Shown piece after piece: positions 14,602 through 26,606 of a stretch of 64,000 nt of DNA. The notes beneath the pieces are model-generated. The model was not told the origin of the DNA and ran no database searches. It was given only the letters and a program-made list of their open reading frames with translations. Position 1 is the first letter of the stretch. The number at the start of each line of letters is the position of its first letter. Location: the NCBI RefSeq assembly GCF_022458985.1, contig NC_061779.1:20629001-20693000 (forward strand). The letters run 5' to 3'. The position numbers were made by a program, and so were the translations under genes. This DNA comes from Mugil cephalus. Taxonomy: Eukaryota > Chordata > Actinopteri > Mugiliformes > Mugilidae.

Positions 14602-15835
14602 TACACAGTACTGTGCAAAAGTATTAGGCAGGCATGAAAAAATGCTGTAACCTAGGAATACTTTCAAAACATAAATAATGATTCTTGTTGTAATGTTGTT
14701 GTTTTTTAATCAATTTACATAATGCAAAGTGAGTGAACAAAGGAAAATTCTAAATCACACTAATATTCGGTGTTACTACCCTTTGCCTTCAAACCAACAT
14801 AAATTCATATTGGTACAAGTCAGCCACAGACTGGTGTTTCAAGATGTGCTGTTCAAGTTCTTTTGAAAGAGAACAAAGAAACAGGTAACGTTGAGGATCG
14901 TAGACGCAGTGGTCGGCCAAGGAAGGTTAGTTTAGCAAATGAAAAACACATCAAGCTCATTTCCCTTGAAAGTTGTAAGGTGTCCATCAGAGCCATCAGC
15001 TCAGAACCGTTAGAAACCAGTGAGACCCAGGTACACCCATCTACTGTCTGGAGAAGTCTGTCCAGAAGTGGTCTTCATGGAGGAGTTTCAGCCAAAAATC
15101 CATCCTCTGAGATGACAAGGCCAAGAGACTCAACTGCACATGAAAACATAGGAACTGGGGTGCAGAAAAATGGCAGCAGGTGCTTTAGAGTCTAGACTGA
15201 TGAGTCTAAATTTAAAATATTTGGCTGTATGTGAAGGCAGATTGTTCACTGAAGGGCTGGAAAGTGGTATAATAATGGATGTCTGCAGGCAACACTGAAG
15301 CATGGTGGAGGTTCCTGGCAAGTTTGGGGCTGCATTTCTGCAAATGGAGTTATCCATCGTGCAATACCATCTGGGAGGTGTATGATTGGCCCCAAATGTA
15401 TTCTTCAGCAGGACAAAGACCCCAAAAGTACAGCTAAAGTAATTAAGAACTATCTTCAGCATAAAGAAGAATAAGAAGTCCTGGAAGTGATGGCGTAGCC
15501 CCCACAGAGCCCTGATCTCAACATCATGGAGTGTGTCTGGGAGTATGTCTGGGAGACAGAAGGGTTTGAGGAAGACAAGATCCACAGAACATCTGTGGTT
15601 AGTTCTCCAAAATGTTTGGAAAAACCTACCATCCGAGTTCCTTCAAAAACTGTGCAAGTGTAGAATTAATGCTGTCTTGAAGGCAAAGGGTGGTCACACC
15701 AAATACTGATTATTAGATTTGTCTTCTGTTCATTCACTGCATTTCATTAACTGATGAAAATAATCTATTAACGCTTCTATTTTTGTTTAAAGCATTTTTT
15801 TTATACCTGCCTAGAGCTTTTGCTAGATATAACAT
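14602..15835 (+). mobile_element. Tc1-type DNA transposon, decayed
   Basis: The element has imperfect terminal inverted repeats. The left end carries ACTGTGCAAAAGTATTAGGC and the right end carries the complement of GCAAAAGCTCTAGGC. Plus-strand pieces of a Tc1 transposase lie inside. Positions 14863-15195 encode the linker after the paired-type helix-turn-helix, with the family-typical NVEDRRRSGRPRKVS. Further on, in other frames, come DESKFKIFG (first catalytic Asp), QQDKDPKSTAK (second Asp) and PPQSPDLNIMECVW (third acidic residue). The frame shifts and stops several times after about 15160, so the copy is dead. Size (1.2 kb) fits a once full-length element. Confidence 0.88.
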
Positions 15836-16879
15836 AAGATTCAAGTAATTAACACGGTCTAGAAAATCAAATTTCACAGCTTCTTTTACAGGCTGTGTTT
15901 GTGTTGAAGGAAGGCGCCTCTGTTAGAAAACCAGTCTTCAACACTTGCCTGTTGTTATTTGATATCTAATAAAAAGCCTATAAACTGTCCGGCAAAGCGA
16001 TACATTGTTCTAATCCCGAGTGAGTACAATAAAAGGAGAATTCGGGAAAGGCTGTTGGGGGTCACAGTGTCCTCAGGGTCAGGTCACCTTTAGATCAGTT
16101 TCCCCCAACCAGCACCTCCTCAGCTGTACCCATCCATCACAGAGGCCCCAGGCTCTGGACTGGGAGCCCCTAAACTAACACTGACTGACTGACCGGCCAC
16201 AGAGAAAGGTGAGCCCCTGTCCCTGTCCCTCCCTCCATCACCTGTTGTTGTTGTCACACATCAGCAGCCCTTCGCCTCCTCTGGCTACAAATAGAAAACA
16301 AGGGCAGCAGCTGGCCTAAACAGAACATCTTCTGTGTGTTGGGGGTGGCCTCTGTGAGTGTGTTTGGGGTTGGTTTTTAATCCCCTCTACTGTAGATGGA
16401 GGCTTCATTTGCCCAGAGGAAAGAAATTCACCAAATCACCATGGAACACTTTTATCTAAGGCGGGGAAAGGGCCTTGTGGGCCTCAAAGCAAAAAGCAAA
16501 ATGGCTATCATTGAACAGGAAGCGCCGGCAATATGACTCTTTGGTCCTGAGCCAGTGATCAAAAGCTTCTCATGCTTTGAAGTCATCCCACTGATCAGTC
16601 ATTTCTTCTTTAGTTTCACACATTCCCTTGGTGTGTTATTTTCTTGAAGTATTTTTACGTACCAAGCAGATCTAGTGAGAAACAGATCAGTAAAACCCAA
16701 AGGGTCAATAACATGAAACTCAAACAGAAGCAAGATTCTCCCCGTCTGCTAAAATGTGCACTACATTCACCACCCAGAAAAGTAAAAGGTTAAAACAAAG
16801 AAAAAAAGCAACTTTTGGTTCATTCTAACTCTACTCCAAAGTTAAGTCGTGATGAGCTAGAGATAATTCTGATAACACA
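15836..16879. other. intergenic, no gene seen
   Basis: No coding frame is recognisable. A TATA-like ACAATAAAAGG lies at about 16026 and a good splice donor (AAAG followed by gtgagc) at about 16208, so a non-coding first exon of a plus-strand transcript is conceivable. No downstream coding exon could be tied to it with confidence. Confidence 0.35.
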
Positions 16880-17160
16880 CGACCTATCTAACATTTTGTG
16901 TTGGACTACCTTAAGCTTTGATTAAAGCACACATTCACATTAATTTTTCATCAAGATCTTGTCCATCACAAATATTCTCAGTGGGGTTAAGGTCTGGACT
17001 CTGTGGTGGCCAATCCATGTGTGACTCACAGTTTAACTCATCAGACCACATGACCTTCTTCCATTGATCCAAAGTTCAGTCTTTTTACTCCCTAGCAAAT
17101 TTAAACCATTTTTTATTAGTTAGCCTCACTGATTAGTGGTTTTCTTAAAGCTACACAGCT
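16880..17160 (-). mobile_element. second Tc1/mariner-type remnant, internally deleted
   Basis: Read on the minus strand, the segment resembles a common fish Tc1-type transposase gene. From high to low coordinates come the CTACACAGCT and AACCACTAATCAGTGAGGCTA phrases, then the GGAAGAAGGTCATGTGGTCTGATGAG region (the DE catalytic motif area), then the 'cc.catggattggccaccacag.gtcc.gac' region (the WPPQSPDL motif area), then the C-terminal part. The DNA between the two catalytic blocks is missing, so about half the gene is deleted. The match is from recalled family text. Confidence 0.65.
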
Positions 17161-17790
17161 ATCGCTCTGACGAATTCTGAGCAGTCACACAGCATGTAAC
17201 CATTCCCAATAACTCTCATTAAATGTACATTACATGTTTTCTCCAGCATGTATACGCTTAATTGGACTACAACAGGACAACGCATGTGCGCATGCTCCAC
17301 AACCGTTGCTGGCATTTGACCCCGGAACAAAAACCTCCAAGAAAGCTGGTTGCAGAAGAAGAAGAAGGTAAACAGAGCCGCTACAAGAACCACCTGAGGG
17401 ATAGCACGCATCTTATCTGCACGAGGAGTAGCGCGTACATTACGTACAAGATTTAAAAAAGTGTACGGTACTATTATCCATCTGGTTGTTGTTTGAAACG
17501 CCGGTCTGCTGCATGAACGACTGTTTGTTATATGACGTAATAGGTCAACTGGAAAGCGAGATGGATAAACATAGTATCAACCCGCTGAAAAGACGCCACC
17601 TAGCGTAGAGGAGGAGGACATTTTCCCGTCAGTAACTCGATTTTCTCCGCTGCATGTAAACTGGGACAAGGACTGTTATTCAGAAAGTTGAATTTTGAGC
17701 ATAGCTTGATTAAGCTCTGCATGTAAACGCGCTGACTGACAGCTAATCAACTGTTGAATTTCTCTGTGTGCTTGAAACAATAAAAGACCA
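17161..17790. other. possible non-autonomous DNA element
   Basis: The right part (about 17650-17745) has the wording 'gcatgtaaac', seen twice, and an 'attaagctc' phrase. The left part (about 17230-17290) contains a loosely inverted 'gcatgtatacgcttaatt' phrase. Many fish MITEs look like this, but the ends are not clean and I cannot name a family. No gene is visible. Confidence 0.3.
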
Positions 17791-17858
17791 GATCAAGATA
17801 AGATAAGATAAGATAATACTTTATTGATCCGCATTGGGGAAATTCATTGAGGAAATAT
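17791..17858 (-). repeat. LINE-type 3' tail, minus orientation, with (AAGAT)n
   Basis: On the minus strand this reads 'gaatttcccc...ggatcaataaagtatt' followed by a (TATCT)n tail. This is a very common fish LINE/SINE 3'-terminal pattern. It lies directly against the 5' truncation point of the plus-strand LINE, so the younger LINE appears to have inserted next to or within an older tail. Confidence 0.6.
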
Positions 17859-17868
17859 AGAGGCATAA

Positions 17869-20085
17869 ATGTCTGATCACAATCTTATAATGATCACAAG
17901 AAAATTAAATAAAAAACGCTTCAAACCCTTGGCCGCCACTGAACTCTATAGGATACCAAAACAGGAACAACAAAACTTTCAAGACTCAATCAAAGAAGTA
18001 AACTGGGATGAATTGTTCACTGGCAAAAACTTGGATATGGATTGTTCTAATATGGCTAATAAAATACAACAAATAATTACACAATTTACACGGATAATTA
18101 AATTAAAAGCTAGAAAGAACGGCCTTCCCTGGTTAAACAGATCTATTCTTAAACTCATGAAAGAACGAGACAACTCTTTGAAGTTGTCACTCAAATTAGG
18201 GCACAACAGACACCAATTTGTTTCGTTGAGAAATAGGGTAGTGAAAGAAATAAGAAAGTCTAAAGCTGACTTTTTCATTACTGCCTTGAATAGTGCAAGG
18301 GGGAATTCTAAAATAACCTGGAATTATATTAAAAAACTATTGGGTGATCCCCAAAAAAACAAAACAAAACTAATGCAAATTAAATTAAATGGAAATGTCT
18401 TGACAGAACCCCAAGTGATGGCTGATGCTTTCAACAACTACTTCATTGAGTCTGTGTCAGAAATTTCTGATAAGTTCACAGTAAAACAAAGGAGGGAATA
18501 CCCTGTATCGTCTGCAACGCAGTCTTTAACCTTTACAAATATTACTGAGACTAAAGTTATTGATTTAATTCGATCACTCAAACCATCAAAAGCAAAGGAT
18601 GTTTTTGGAATGGATTCAAACATGCTCAAAGATCTAGGTTCAGCTCTTGCCACTCCGATTGCCTCAATCATCAATCTTTCAGCTTCATCGGGTCAATTTC
18701 CAAAGGCCTGGAAATCTGCCATTGTTACCCCTGTCTTTAAATCTGGTGACCCAACATCTCTGCATAACTACCGCCCAATAAGCATTCTTCCAGCCATTTC
18801 CAAAATCGCAGAAAAATGGGTGTCACAGCAGATTGTCCATCATTTAAACAGCAGCTCCCCCTCTCTCCATGCCATGCAGTTTGGTTTCAGATCCAAGCAT
18901 TCCACTGAGATGGCTACTTGCTTCCTTATTGAGAAAATAAAAAAATTTCTCGATAAGGGTGGAGTTGTAGGGGCGGTGTTTTTGGACCTCAGGAAAGCCT
19001 TTGATACAGTAAATCACTCTGTTCTTCTAACCAAACTCTCAAAATTTAACTTCTCTCAAAACGCTGTGGGATGGATTGAATCATATCTGCATGATCGAAC
19101 ACAATCTGTATCTGTTAACAACTGCATATCTGACTCTCTTAGGCTAACCTCTGGAGTCCCTCAGGGATCAATATTAGGCCCCCTTTTATTTAGTCTTTAT
19201 ATTAATGATTTGCCCACTGTCTGTCCAGAAGCTGAATGCGTAATGTATGCAGACGATACGGTTTTCTTTGTTCATGGTCACACCAAAGACATTGTTGCCG
19301 CTCAACTCATCAAAGCAATGTCCTGAGTTACAAGTTGGTTGCAGGAGTGCTGTCTACAGCTAAATGTTTCTAAAACTGTAGGCATGTATTTCACTAAAAC
19401 AAACAAAGTATCACTTGACCCCGACATACATGTTAATGGAGAAAAAATACAAATTGTCAACCAATATAAATATCTTGGGATAACAATCGATTCTGAGCTT
19501 TCCTTTAAAGCCCATATTGGCAAATTGTGTAAAAAAATCAAGTTAAACCTCGTTAATTTTCGTGCAATTCGAAATGAAATGTCTACTGAAGCCGCAAAAA
19601 TGTACTTGCATTCGATGATTTTCAGTCATTTCAACTACTGCCTAACTAGCTGGTCCCAGGCTGGTCAGAGCTCAAAAAAACCATTGGAAATCTTGTACAA
19701 ACAAGCAATTAAAGTTATGGATAAAAAACCTAGGCACTATCATCACTGTGAAATTTTAAAAAAGTATAGTATTTTAAATTGGGACAGTCTTCACACATTT
19801 GCAGACCTAAAACTGACCTACAAAGTGCTCCATAAATTGGCTCCAGATCCTCTGGCAGAGTTCATCAGCCAAAGAAACAGCCTTGAGCGTGTCACTCGAG
19901 GCTCTGTCAGAGGTGACTGTTATATTCCTTTGCGCAGGAGCACTTTCAGTAAGTCGGCCTGGTCAGTAAGGAGTGCAAGTGTGTGGAACTCAATACCTGA
20001 GGAGATTAAACTGCTCACGACATACAAGGGCTTTACAAAAAAACTGAAAACGTGGCTTATCAACACCTATAGCTGCCAACACTAA
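17869..20085 (+). pseudogene. LINE ORF2 fragment: endonuclease end plus reverse transcriptase
   Basis: The frame encodes the C-terminal end of the endonuclease (SDHN at residues 2-5), a linker, and the reverse transcriptase. Visible RT blocks include NYRPISILP, the QFGFRSKHST block, FLDLRKAFDTVNH (first catalytic Asp), SGVPQGSILGPLLF, and the catalytic YADDT at residues 460-464. After these come the thumb and C-terminal parts ending in KTWLINTYS. One TGA at 19324-19326 splits the frame into 485 and 248-plus codons in the same phase, about 60 bases after the YADDT box. There is no zinc knuckle or ORF1. The product would be inactive as it stands because it lacks most of the endonuclease. Confidence 0.9.
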
Positions 20086-20147
20086 AATATGTTGTGATGC
20101 TCTGATGTTTTGATGTTATGATAAAATGTTGTGTTGTATTTTGATTG

Positions 20148-20173
20148 TTTTTTTTTTTTTTTTTTTTTTTTTT
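20148..20173. repeat. poly(T) run inside the LINE 3' region
   Basis: An uninterrupted run of 26 T within the untranslated 3' part of the LINE. Confidence 0.9.
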
Positions 20174-22008
20174 AATTATACAGTAAGTGTTGTTTATGTA
20201 TCTGTATTATATTGTACATGTGTTGTATGCTTATTGCCTTTTTTACATCAAGGCCAGGGGACTACAGATGAAAACTAGCCTTCTGGCTAATTCTGGCTTT
20301 TTTAACCATGGGTAATCATGTGTTCTATGAAATTGCACTGTCCCTTTCTTAAATAAACAGTAAACAGAAATCTAGCTTTAGTTAGAATCATTAGCAACCA
20401 TCTGCAGTATTCTGATATCAATCACTGTACACTATATTTTTTATAGTATTTTATGTAGACAATATGGGCCACTTCTTTGTGTGTTACCTTCCTCCATGAG
20501 ACCTCACAAAGCGTCTTTGTTTTTGTTTGACCATTATTTTCCTGTATGAACTGACCTGCCCTCCTTAGCAGCGTTTTTTAAAATATCTCTGAGTATTTGC
20601 AGGCAGCTGTTCTAGAGTTTGGACTTGTTTTTGTTGCGGTATTGCTTTTTTGGTTGCAGAATAATAAGAAGAAATTCTTTCTCGCAAGCGTTCTGTTGCT
20701 TTCATCCCACTTCGTGTTTTGGATACAGCGACGGAAAGGTGCAAACTTTAAGTTAGGCCTTAAATGGCATAAACCTCTGTAATCCGCCACTGCTGTTTGT
20801 GCAAAGATTAGTTGAGATTAGCTATGATTTTCCCCTAAACTAAATATTGATTTAATGCATGAGTCAGAGCAAGAGCAATTGATCACCAGCTGGTTCGCTA
20901 ATGTGAACCTGATCTCTTCTCCCACCAGTGGACCTCAGCTCAGCCAAGGCCGCTGCTGAGGGTGAGAAATCCGCTCAGTCAGAGAGAACAAATTGTGGTT
21001 ATTTGTTGACCTGTGTTATACCTGTCACCTCTTAACAGGACACAGCAGGATCTTGATGACTGTCTTCAAGGAGATCCCCAACATGTAGTGCGAAGCCCTA
21101 ATGCTGTGCTGTTCTGAGACGCCTCTGTTGCACATGTCACTTCGCGATGGGGCTGAAGTTAGCCTTAGCACCAGAAAGTGACAAAATCTTCACCGTTCAC
21201 AGGAAACGTCAGTTGGGCCATTTAACCGAGTGTTACAGGAGCTTGTGAGGATGACGTGTGTGAGACGTACGGACAACAAAAAGCATGAACGGTGAGGGGA
21301 GCTGGCCACCTGTTTTAGCTTTTACCACAGAACATGAAAGCTGTACCATTTGTTGAGTGTAATTAGTCACTCACTATTTGAGTGACTTACTAAACAGAGC
21401 ATGTGTGTGCAGATAAAGCTTCTAAAGACTCATGCTCAGTAAGAAATAAGAGATAAAATTTCCCAGAAAGGAAGTTCAGTTGTCACAGTAAAAAGGCAAG
21501 ACAATGCAAAAATATATTAGATAATAAACAGAATAAGATATGAAAACAATTATAACAGTAAATAGGGTATATATATATATATGAAAGAAGTATGAAGGTA
21601 TCTGAGATGTGGTTATTGTTCTTGAAAAAAGAAACCAGAATAGGATAGTAATAGAAGTAGTAAAATGATAAAAAAGAAAAAAGTACATTCAGTGGTAGCA
21701 TGAATTCAAAGTGTAAGTGAAGTGTAAGCCAAACTATATATATATGTGTTACTTTTCAAACTGCCAGGCAGCACTTTTAGTTTGTTCATACAAAACATTG
21801 CTGCTGGATTTCCTTCTGTGTTTCTGTCCTTGACTCATTTTGTAACATTATTATAAAGGTCTTTGAAATGTATTTTACCTTGGCTATTTTATCTTATAAA
21901 TTCTATTTAATGTATTTTATCATAAATGTCAATCATCTCAGTGCATTGTTTATTTTCTGAAATGGTAGAATGATCTTGTGAAAGATGTATTGTGCAATCA
22001 GGACGGTG

Positions 22009-22076
22009 TACACTACCAGCCAAAAGTTTCTCATTGAATTGAATGAGAAGGTGTTCCCAAACCTTTGAGTGGCAAT
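22009..22076. mobile_element. foldback MITE-like element (two fused terminal repeats)
   Basis: The segment begins TACACTACCAGCCAAAAGTT and ends with an imperfect inverse copy of the same text. In the middle TTCTCATT and AATGAGAA pair around a 6-base loop. This 'cactaccagtcaaaagttt' terminus is common in fish DNA elements. Only the two ends remain, joined head to head. A sister copy lies at 35165-35236. Confidence 0.6.
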
Positions 22077-23943
22077 GCACATGAAAATAAAATACTTTTT
22101 ATCTACTTTATGATGACAAAACCTGAAACACGAAGTCCCTTCTTCAAAACTCAATCTGAATCAGTTTTAAAATATGCGAAGGAAGGTGATGACAGGAAAT
22201 TAAAGAGAGTGACAGAATTAAATGCTCATTATACTGTCATTAGGACCTCACACACAGACAAAGGCTACCCAGCACCTCAACTGTCTGTTGACATGCGGCT
22301 GTGACAACTTGGCGTCACCATATCCAGAGGTGTGTAAAGAAATGAAATGCTGTCAACTAGTGCAAAGTCACAGCAAAGAGCGGGTGTGAGCAAAGCAGTA
22401 ACACATGAACCGAGTGCTTCACACACAGCACTGAGAAACACTTCTTTCGCGCCCGCAACACTTTTCAGACAGTGCCATAGTTCCTGAGTGACAGGTCAGG
22501 TGGTGCAGTGACAGCAGACAGCATAAGATTTCTGTTAAGCTTTGATCTAATCAAAGTTTGCAGTCCTCTAAATGGACCTCATCAGAGATACCTCCAACAT
22601 GGTAACACATCACCATTTCAGAATAAATGTAGACTTCAACAAAGGGTTTTATTTCTTATTTGAAGTAAAGTGTCATTTGAAGTAACTTTTTATTGATGGA
22701 AAATGAAAAAAATGATGGAAGCTTTTGGATGAAAAGCATTAAAAACACAAAAATAGGCACATACTAGAAAAGACCGTTTTCAGTTACTTGACTTCACAGT
22801 CTTAATGTATGTAATATACATCTCTATAAATTGAATAGCAAAAAAAACAATGTGAAACCACTGAAGATATATGGAAATAATTAACCAGAAGTACTCTAGA
22901 TGGTGTATTTAACAAAACATAGATGATGAACAGCAGGAGGGGTCAGACTGGCAATTATGCAAATTATCAGTATTCTAATATCCTGCATCCAGTACAGCAT
23001 CTTGTTGGCACCTTTTCAACACCAAACATAGACCCTAATAAGGGAGACAACAGATGGAGACATGTTTGCATTCCCTAACAGTTGGAGCGAACGGGGCAGC
23101 AGATGCTTTGCTTTTATTTATTTTTTTTTTATTTTTTTTAAACGTGTTCGCTCTGTCATTTGGTGGTATGGCGACCTGAGCAGGACAAAGAGCCAAGGCC
23201 AAATATCTTGGCTTTGCAGGGACAACAGCTGGGAGCAACAGACCAGGAAGTCGTTTCCCTTCATTACAGAGTCAGCGGGGGGGGCAGGAGAGCAGCAGAG
23301 CCTTTCTAGCTCTCCCCGGTCTCCCAATCACTCTGCTCCTCCCTCCTGTCTGTTGTTGCACACACATGCACGCCTCCCATCACCAGTGTTGGTTGGTGAT
23401 ATTAACTGAAAATATTAACTGACTCCTTTGCAGTCTTTTCTCCGGCCACTTTGTTTTCATCTGATTGACTCTTTCTACGGGTATCACTCTGAACTATTAA
23501 CCCTCATACCCTGTTTATGTTGTTACCATTAGGAGACTAAAGAGTCATCTTTGGAAAAAAAAAAGGAAAAAAATATAAAAATTGTTTTCTGCTTCCTCTT
23601 TTTATCATGATTCATTTCAAAATTGTTATCCTTTATATCTCAGTGTTTGTGATGACATCACAAGAATTGAAATATTTTAAATAATATAATGCAAAGTGTT
23701 TTTTTTTGTAGTGTCAGACTATTAAAAATAGTTATGTTGTTACCATTAATAGGCAAAAGTGCCCTCTTCAAAAAAAGTCCTAAAATAGCATGTGCCAATA
23801 TGTTCTTTAGTGTTTTTTTTTTCATAAATCTTTTAATCAGCTACAGTCCTAATCATAAATACCAAGTGTCTGGTACAAATACCAAATTACTTTGTGAAAC
23901 CCTGCCCTTTACATACCAGTGTTTGTCATGGCAATTTGTTCTT

Positions 23944-23945
23944 AA

Positions 23946-24013
<68 letters not shown>

Positions 24014-24014
24014 A
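23944..24014. repeat. (GAAA)n tetranucleotide repeat
   Basis: About 17 perfect GAAA units. It generates a spurious Lys-Glu-Arg tail in one frame. Confidence 0.97.
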
Positions 24015-24015
24015 A

Positions 24016-24105
24016 CTGAAATATTTTCAATAATCTAAATGCAAAGTGGATTTTTCTTGGGAGGATTATTACAGTCTTGGATATATGTCAATGATTAGTG
24101 GCAAC
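24016..24105 (+). repeat. local diverged repeat, copy 1
   Basis: The text from TGAAATATTTTCAATAATCT to the 'tcaatgattagtgg' phrase is repeated in the same orientation at 26139-26224 with moderate divergence. A shorter third copy of its first part is at 23669-23700. No family name is known to me. Confidence 0.65.
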
Positions 24106-24952
24106 ATTGAGTTTGATGGATTTTCCTCATCTGATGGACTCTTTTTATGACGTCACTCTGAACACAGTCCATCATTAAAATATAGTGCTAATAAAACTTA
24201 CGATGTCGTGTTATCTATCCAGGCTCACACCTGTCCTATCTCCAGCAGAGACAATGCAGTCACTCTATTGTGTGCGTGTCTCATCCTGTAGTGTGGGGTG
24301 AAAAGCTTACGCCATCTAAGCTCTTCTGATCTGATCCTCCTACAGCGTGAAAGTGCGGCAGAATTCACGTTAATCTCCCCTGCAGAGCTGCAACTTGCAT
24401 TTGCAAAATGTTTGTCCATGTGAGGAATCTCCCAGTTTATCACTTTGTTAAGTTATTTATTCCTTCTCCCCTCATCTGAGTCGTTTCTCGCAGATATGAC
24501 TCTGCTTCATTGAAACACACCACCACACACTTGTCACTAAGCAGAAAGCAAGCAGTGTCAGTATAATAAATAGCACGTACAAGTCCAAAGCAAATACTGG
24601 CCAACACACACACACACGTCCTGCCCTTTTGGCATCGGTGGCCCCATCGGTAATAGCCAATCACTTCATGATTCGCTCGTTCAGTGAGTGATGGACCGCT
24701 CCCCCCTCAGCACCACAAAAGAAAACACCTGTTAGAATCCGCTTAATCCTAGCCAGCGGCCCTGGTCTCTGGCTCTTGAGGGGCCCTGTCTAATCCGCAC
24801 AAGGGCACCGGGCCAAGGCCAGGGCAGATTAGACCCCCACCCTCCATCTCTCCACCCGTGCACACACACCTCTGAGTCTGCCCCCTAAAACAAGAGTTTG
24901 AACCGGCCTCTTAATCCTCGGACTAGTGGGAGCTCCACCCAGCACACAGTGA

Positions 24953-24975
24953 CCCCCCCCCCCCCCCCCCCCCCC
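24953..24975. repeat. poly(C) run of 23
   Basis: An uninterrupted run of 23 C, followed by more C-rich DNA to about 25060. Such runs are unstable and hard to sequence. Confidence 0.9.
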
Positions 24976-26138
24976 ACCTTCCCCCATGCTCACTCGCAAA
25001 ACTGGCCCAGCCCAGCACTCACTTACCCCACCTCCCCTCACACCCCACCCCACCCCCCCTGTCTTTACCCTGGTGGGGCTGAAAGCCCATTGATTTGTTG
25101 ATTTCTCCTCTTTTGTCTGCGGCCGGCCGAGTGTTAACGAGACATCCAGGATCCAGAGCACAGTGCCAGGACTTTTGGCATTGGAGATTAAGGTTCTAAT
25201 CGGGGCATCTGTCAATGTCCAGTCCTCCTTTTCCCTTGTGGCTCGGAGAGAGGCCTTTTCTGGAGTCATTTTCAGTATAAAGGAGCTGTTGGAGCTGTAA
25301 AGTGATCTAGCAGGAAAAGAAAACTAGTCAATACAAAAAGAGCCGACGGGCGCTTTACAAATAAAAGTCTACAGTAAATTGGTTCTGCATTCAAGTCTGG
25401 CTTTGATGCTCATGATGCATGGGCACACATCCATGCATTATATTAATGCACGTACGCCTTACTTCATTTCAGTGTAGACACATAAACACCGTCATAAAAG
25501 TCAGAATAATGATCCAGGCTTTGCTCACACTATAGAGTCTGAATTTAAAAGTGGTAATGATAATTTGCCAGTTACAAAGACAGATATTTCTATACTTTAT
25601 ACCAGGGCCTTGTACTAAACTTGATGAAGGTTTGCAGTTGCCAACAGATCTGTATGGCACTTTGCCTCAACAAATACTATAAAAATAAATAACAAATAAA
25701 TAACCAATTAATAGATTTCTTAACACCCCCAAACTTAATCAAACTTACCTGGCTCAAAGAGTAATGACTATATTGAGGTTACTTTTAAACATATCCATAT
25801 ATGTTCCATTAAATTTCCTTTAAATAGTTGGCTACTTTTGCGAAAAATGCGCTGTTGCCAGTCTTATTTCTGGTTCTAACATAAGGGCATATGTCTTGAG
25901 AGGTCATTGTTGAATATAAACAATGAATGTCTAATTTATCATATTGTCTGGTGTGCTAACGTATCAGCTGTACAGATGTCAGAGTTCCTGGGCCAGGAGT
26001 TAATTTATGCTTTGTCTCCATCTAGTGGTGAAAATCTTAAATGCAAGCTGTTATGAGTGAATCCACAGGTCATTCATGAAATCCACAGGTAATCCAAATC
26101 CATCTTCATCTTCCTATTTGTTGTATGAAATTGTGCTC

Positions 26139-26224
26139 TGAAATATTTTCAATGATCTACACTGACAGGGGATTTGTCTTGGGGGGATTATTAGAGCCTT
26201 GGACATGTCAGTGATTAATGATTC
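26139..26224 (+). repeat. local diverged repeat, copy 2
   Basis: Second copy of the repeat at 24016-24105. The shared core is 'gaaatattttcaat.atct' and 'cttggg.ggattatta.ag.cttgga'. Confidence 0.65.
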
Positions 26225-26589
26225 GAAAAATCACTACCATTAAAACCCACTGAAAACCCATGTGACTGTTGCCCTACTGTGATTTGCAGCTCCTAGGTTA
26301 GTTATGACAAAGAGATGATGTTATTAGGTCATGGGGATGAGTGGGTTCATAGCGGCCTCTGCATTGACCTGTGTGTCTGCGAGAGTGTGTGTTTGCATGC
26401 ATGTGCGTGTGTAACTGAGTTTTCAACTATATGTTTTATCCTGTTAAAGACAGAGAGAAAGAGTCTGAATGTGAAAAAAGCTAAAGTGCAGCTCGCAGCA
26501 GCAGTTTCAATGGATTTTCAATGGGTTTTAATGGAGTGATTTTTTGAATCAGGCACCACAGAAAAATATAGTAATGACTTAAAAACAAG

Positions 26590-26606
26590 TTTATTTGGCT
26601 TTTATT
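26590..26606 (-). terminator. poly(A) signals of the Ldh2-type gene
   Basis: Two AATAAA hexamers on the minus strand (26590-26595 and 26601-26606) lie about 600 bases past the stop codon of the dehydrogenase gene. They are the best candidates for its mRNA 3' end. Confidence 0.5.

Larger units (their letters stand above)
17859..20360 (+). mobile_element. L2/CR1-group LINE, 5'-truncated, well preserved
   Basis: This is a non-LTR retrotransposon that copies itself by target-primed reverse transcription. It starts at the last motif of the endonuclease domain (SDHN), runs through a complete reverse transcriptase, and ends in a 3' untranslated part. That part has a 26-base T run, the phrase 'ggggactacagatgaaaa' and a final AAATAAA near 20350. 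5' truncation is usual for such insertions. Only one in-frame stop interrupts about 2.2 kb of open frame, so the insertion is young relative to the other transposon remains here. Confidence 0.88.
20361..26585. other. intergenic, gene-poor
   Basis: No gene is established. Exon-like blocks at about 20930-20960 and 21040-21090 are described as a finding. The remainder is AT-rich with T-rich low complexity (23106-23142), a GC-richer block at 24.6-25.2 kb, and diverged local repeats. Open frames here are short and show no domains. Confidence 0.45.

Noticed and set aside
24829-25269. A 146-codon minus-strand frame across the poly(C) region
   Set aside because: The frame is held open by a C/G homopolymer and shows Gly-rich noise without domains.
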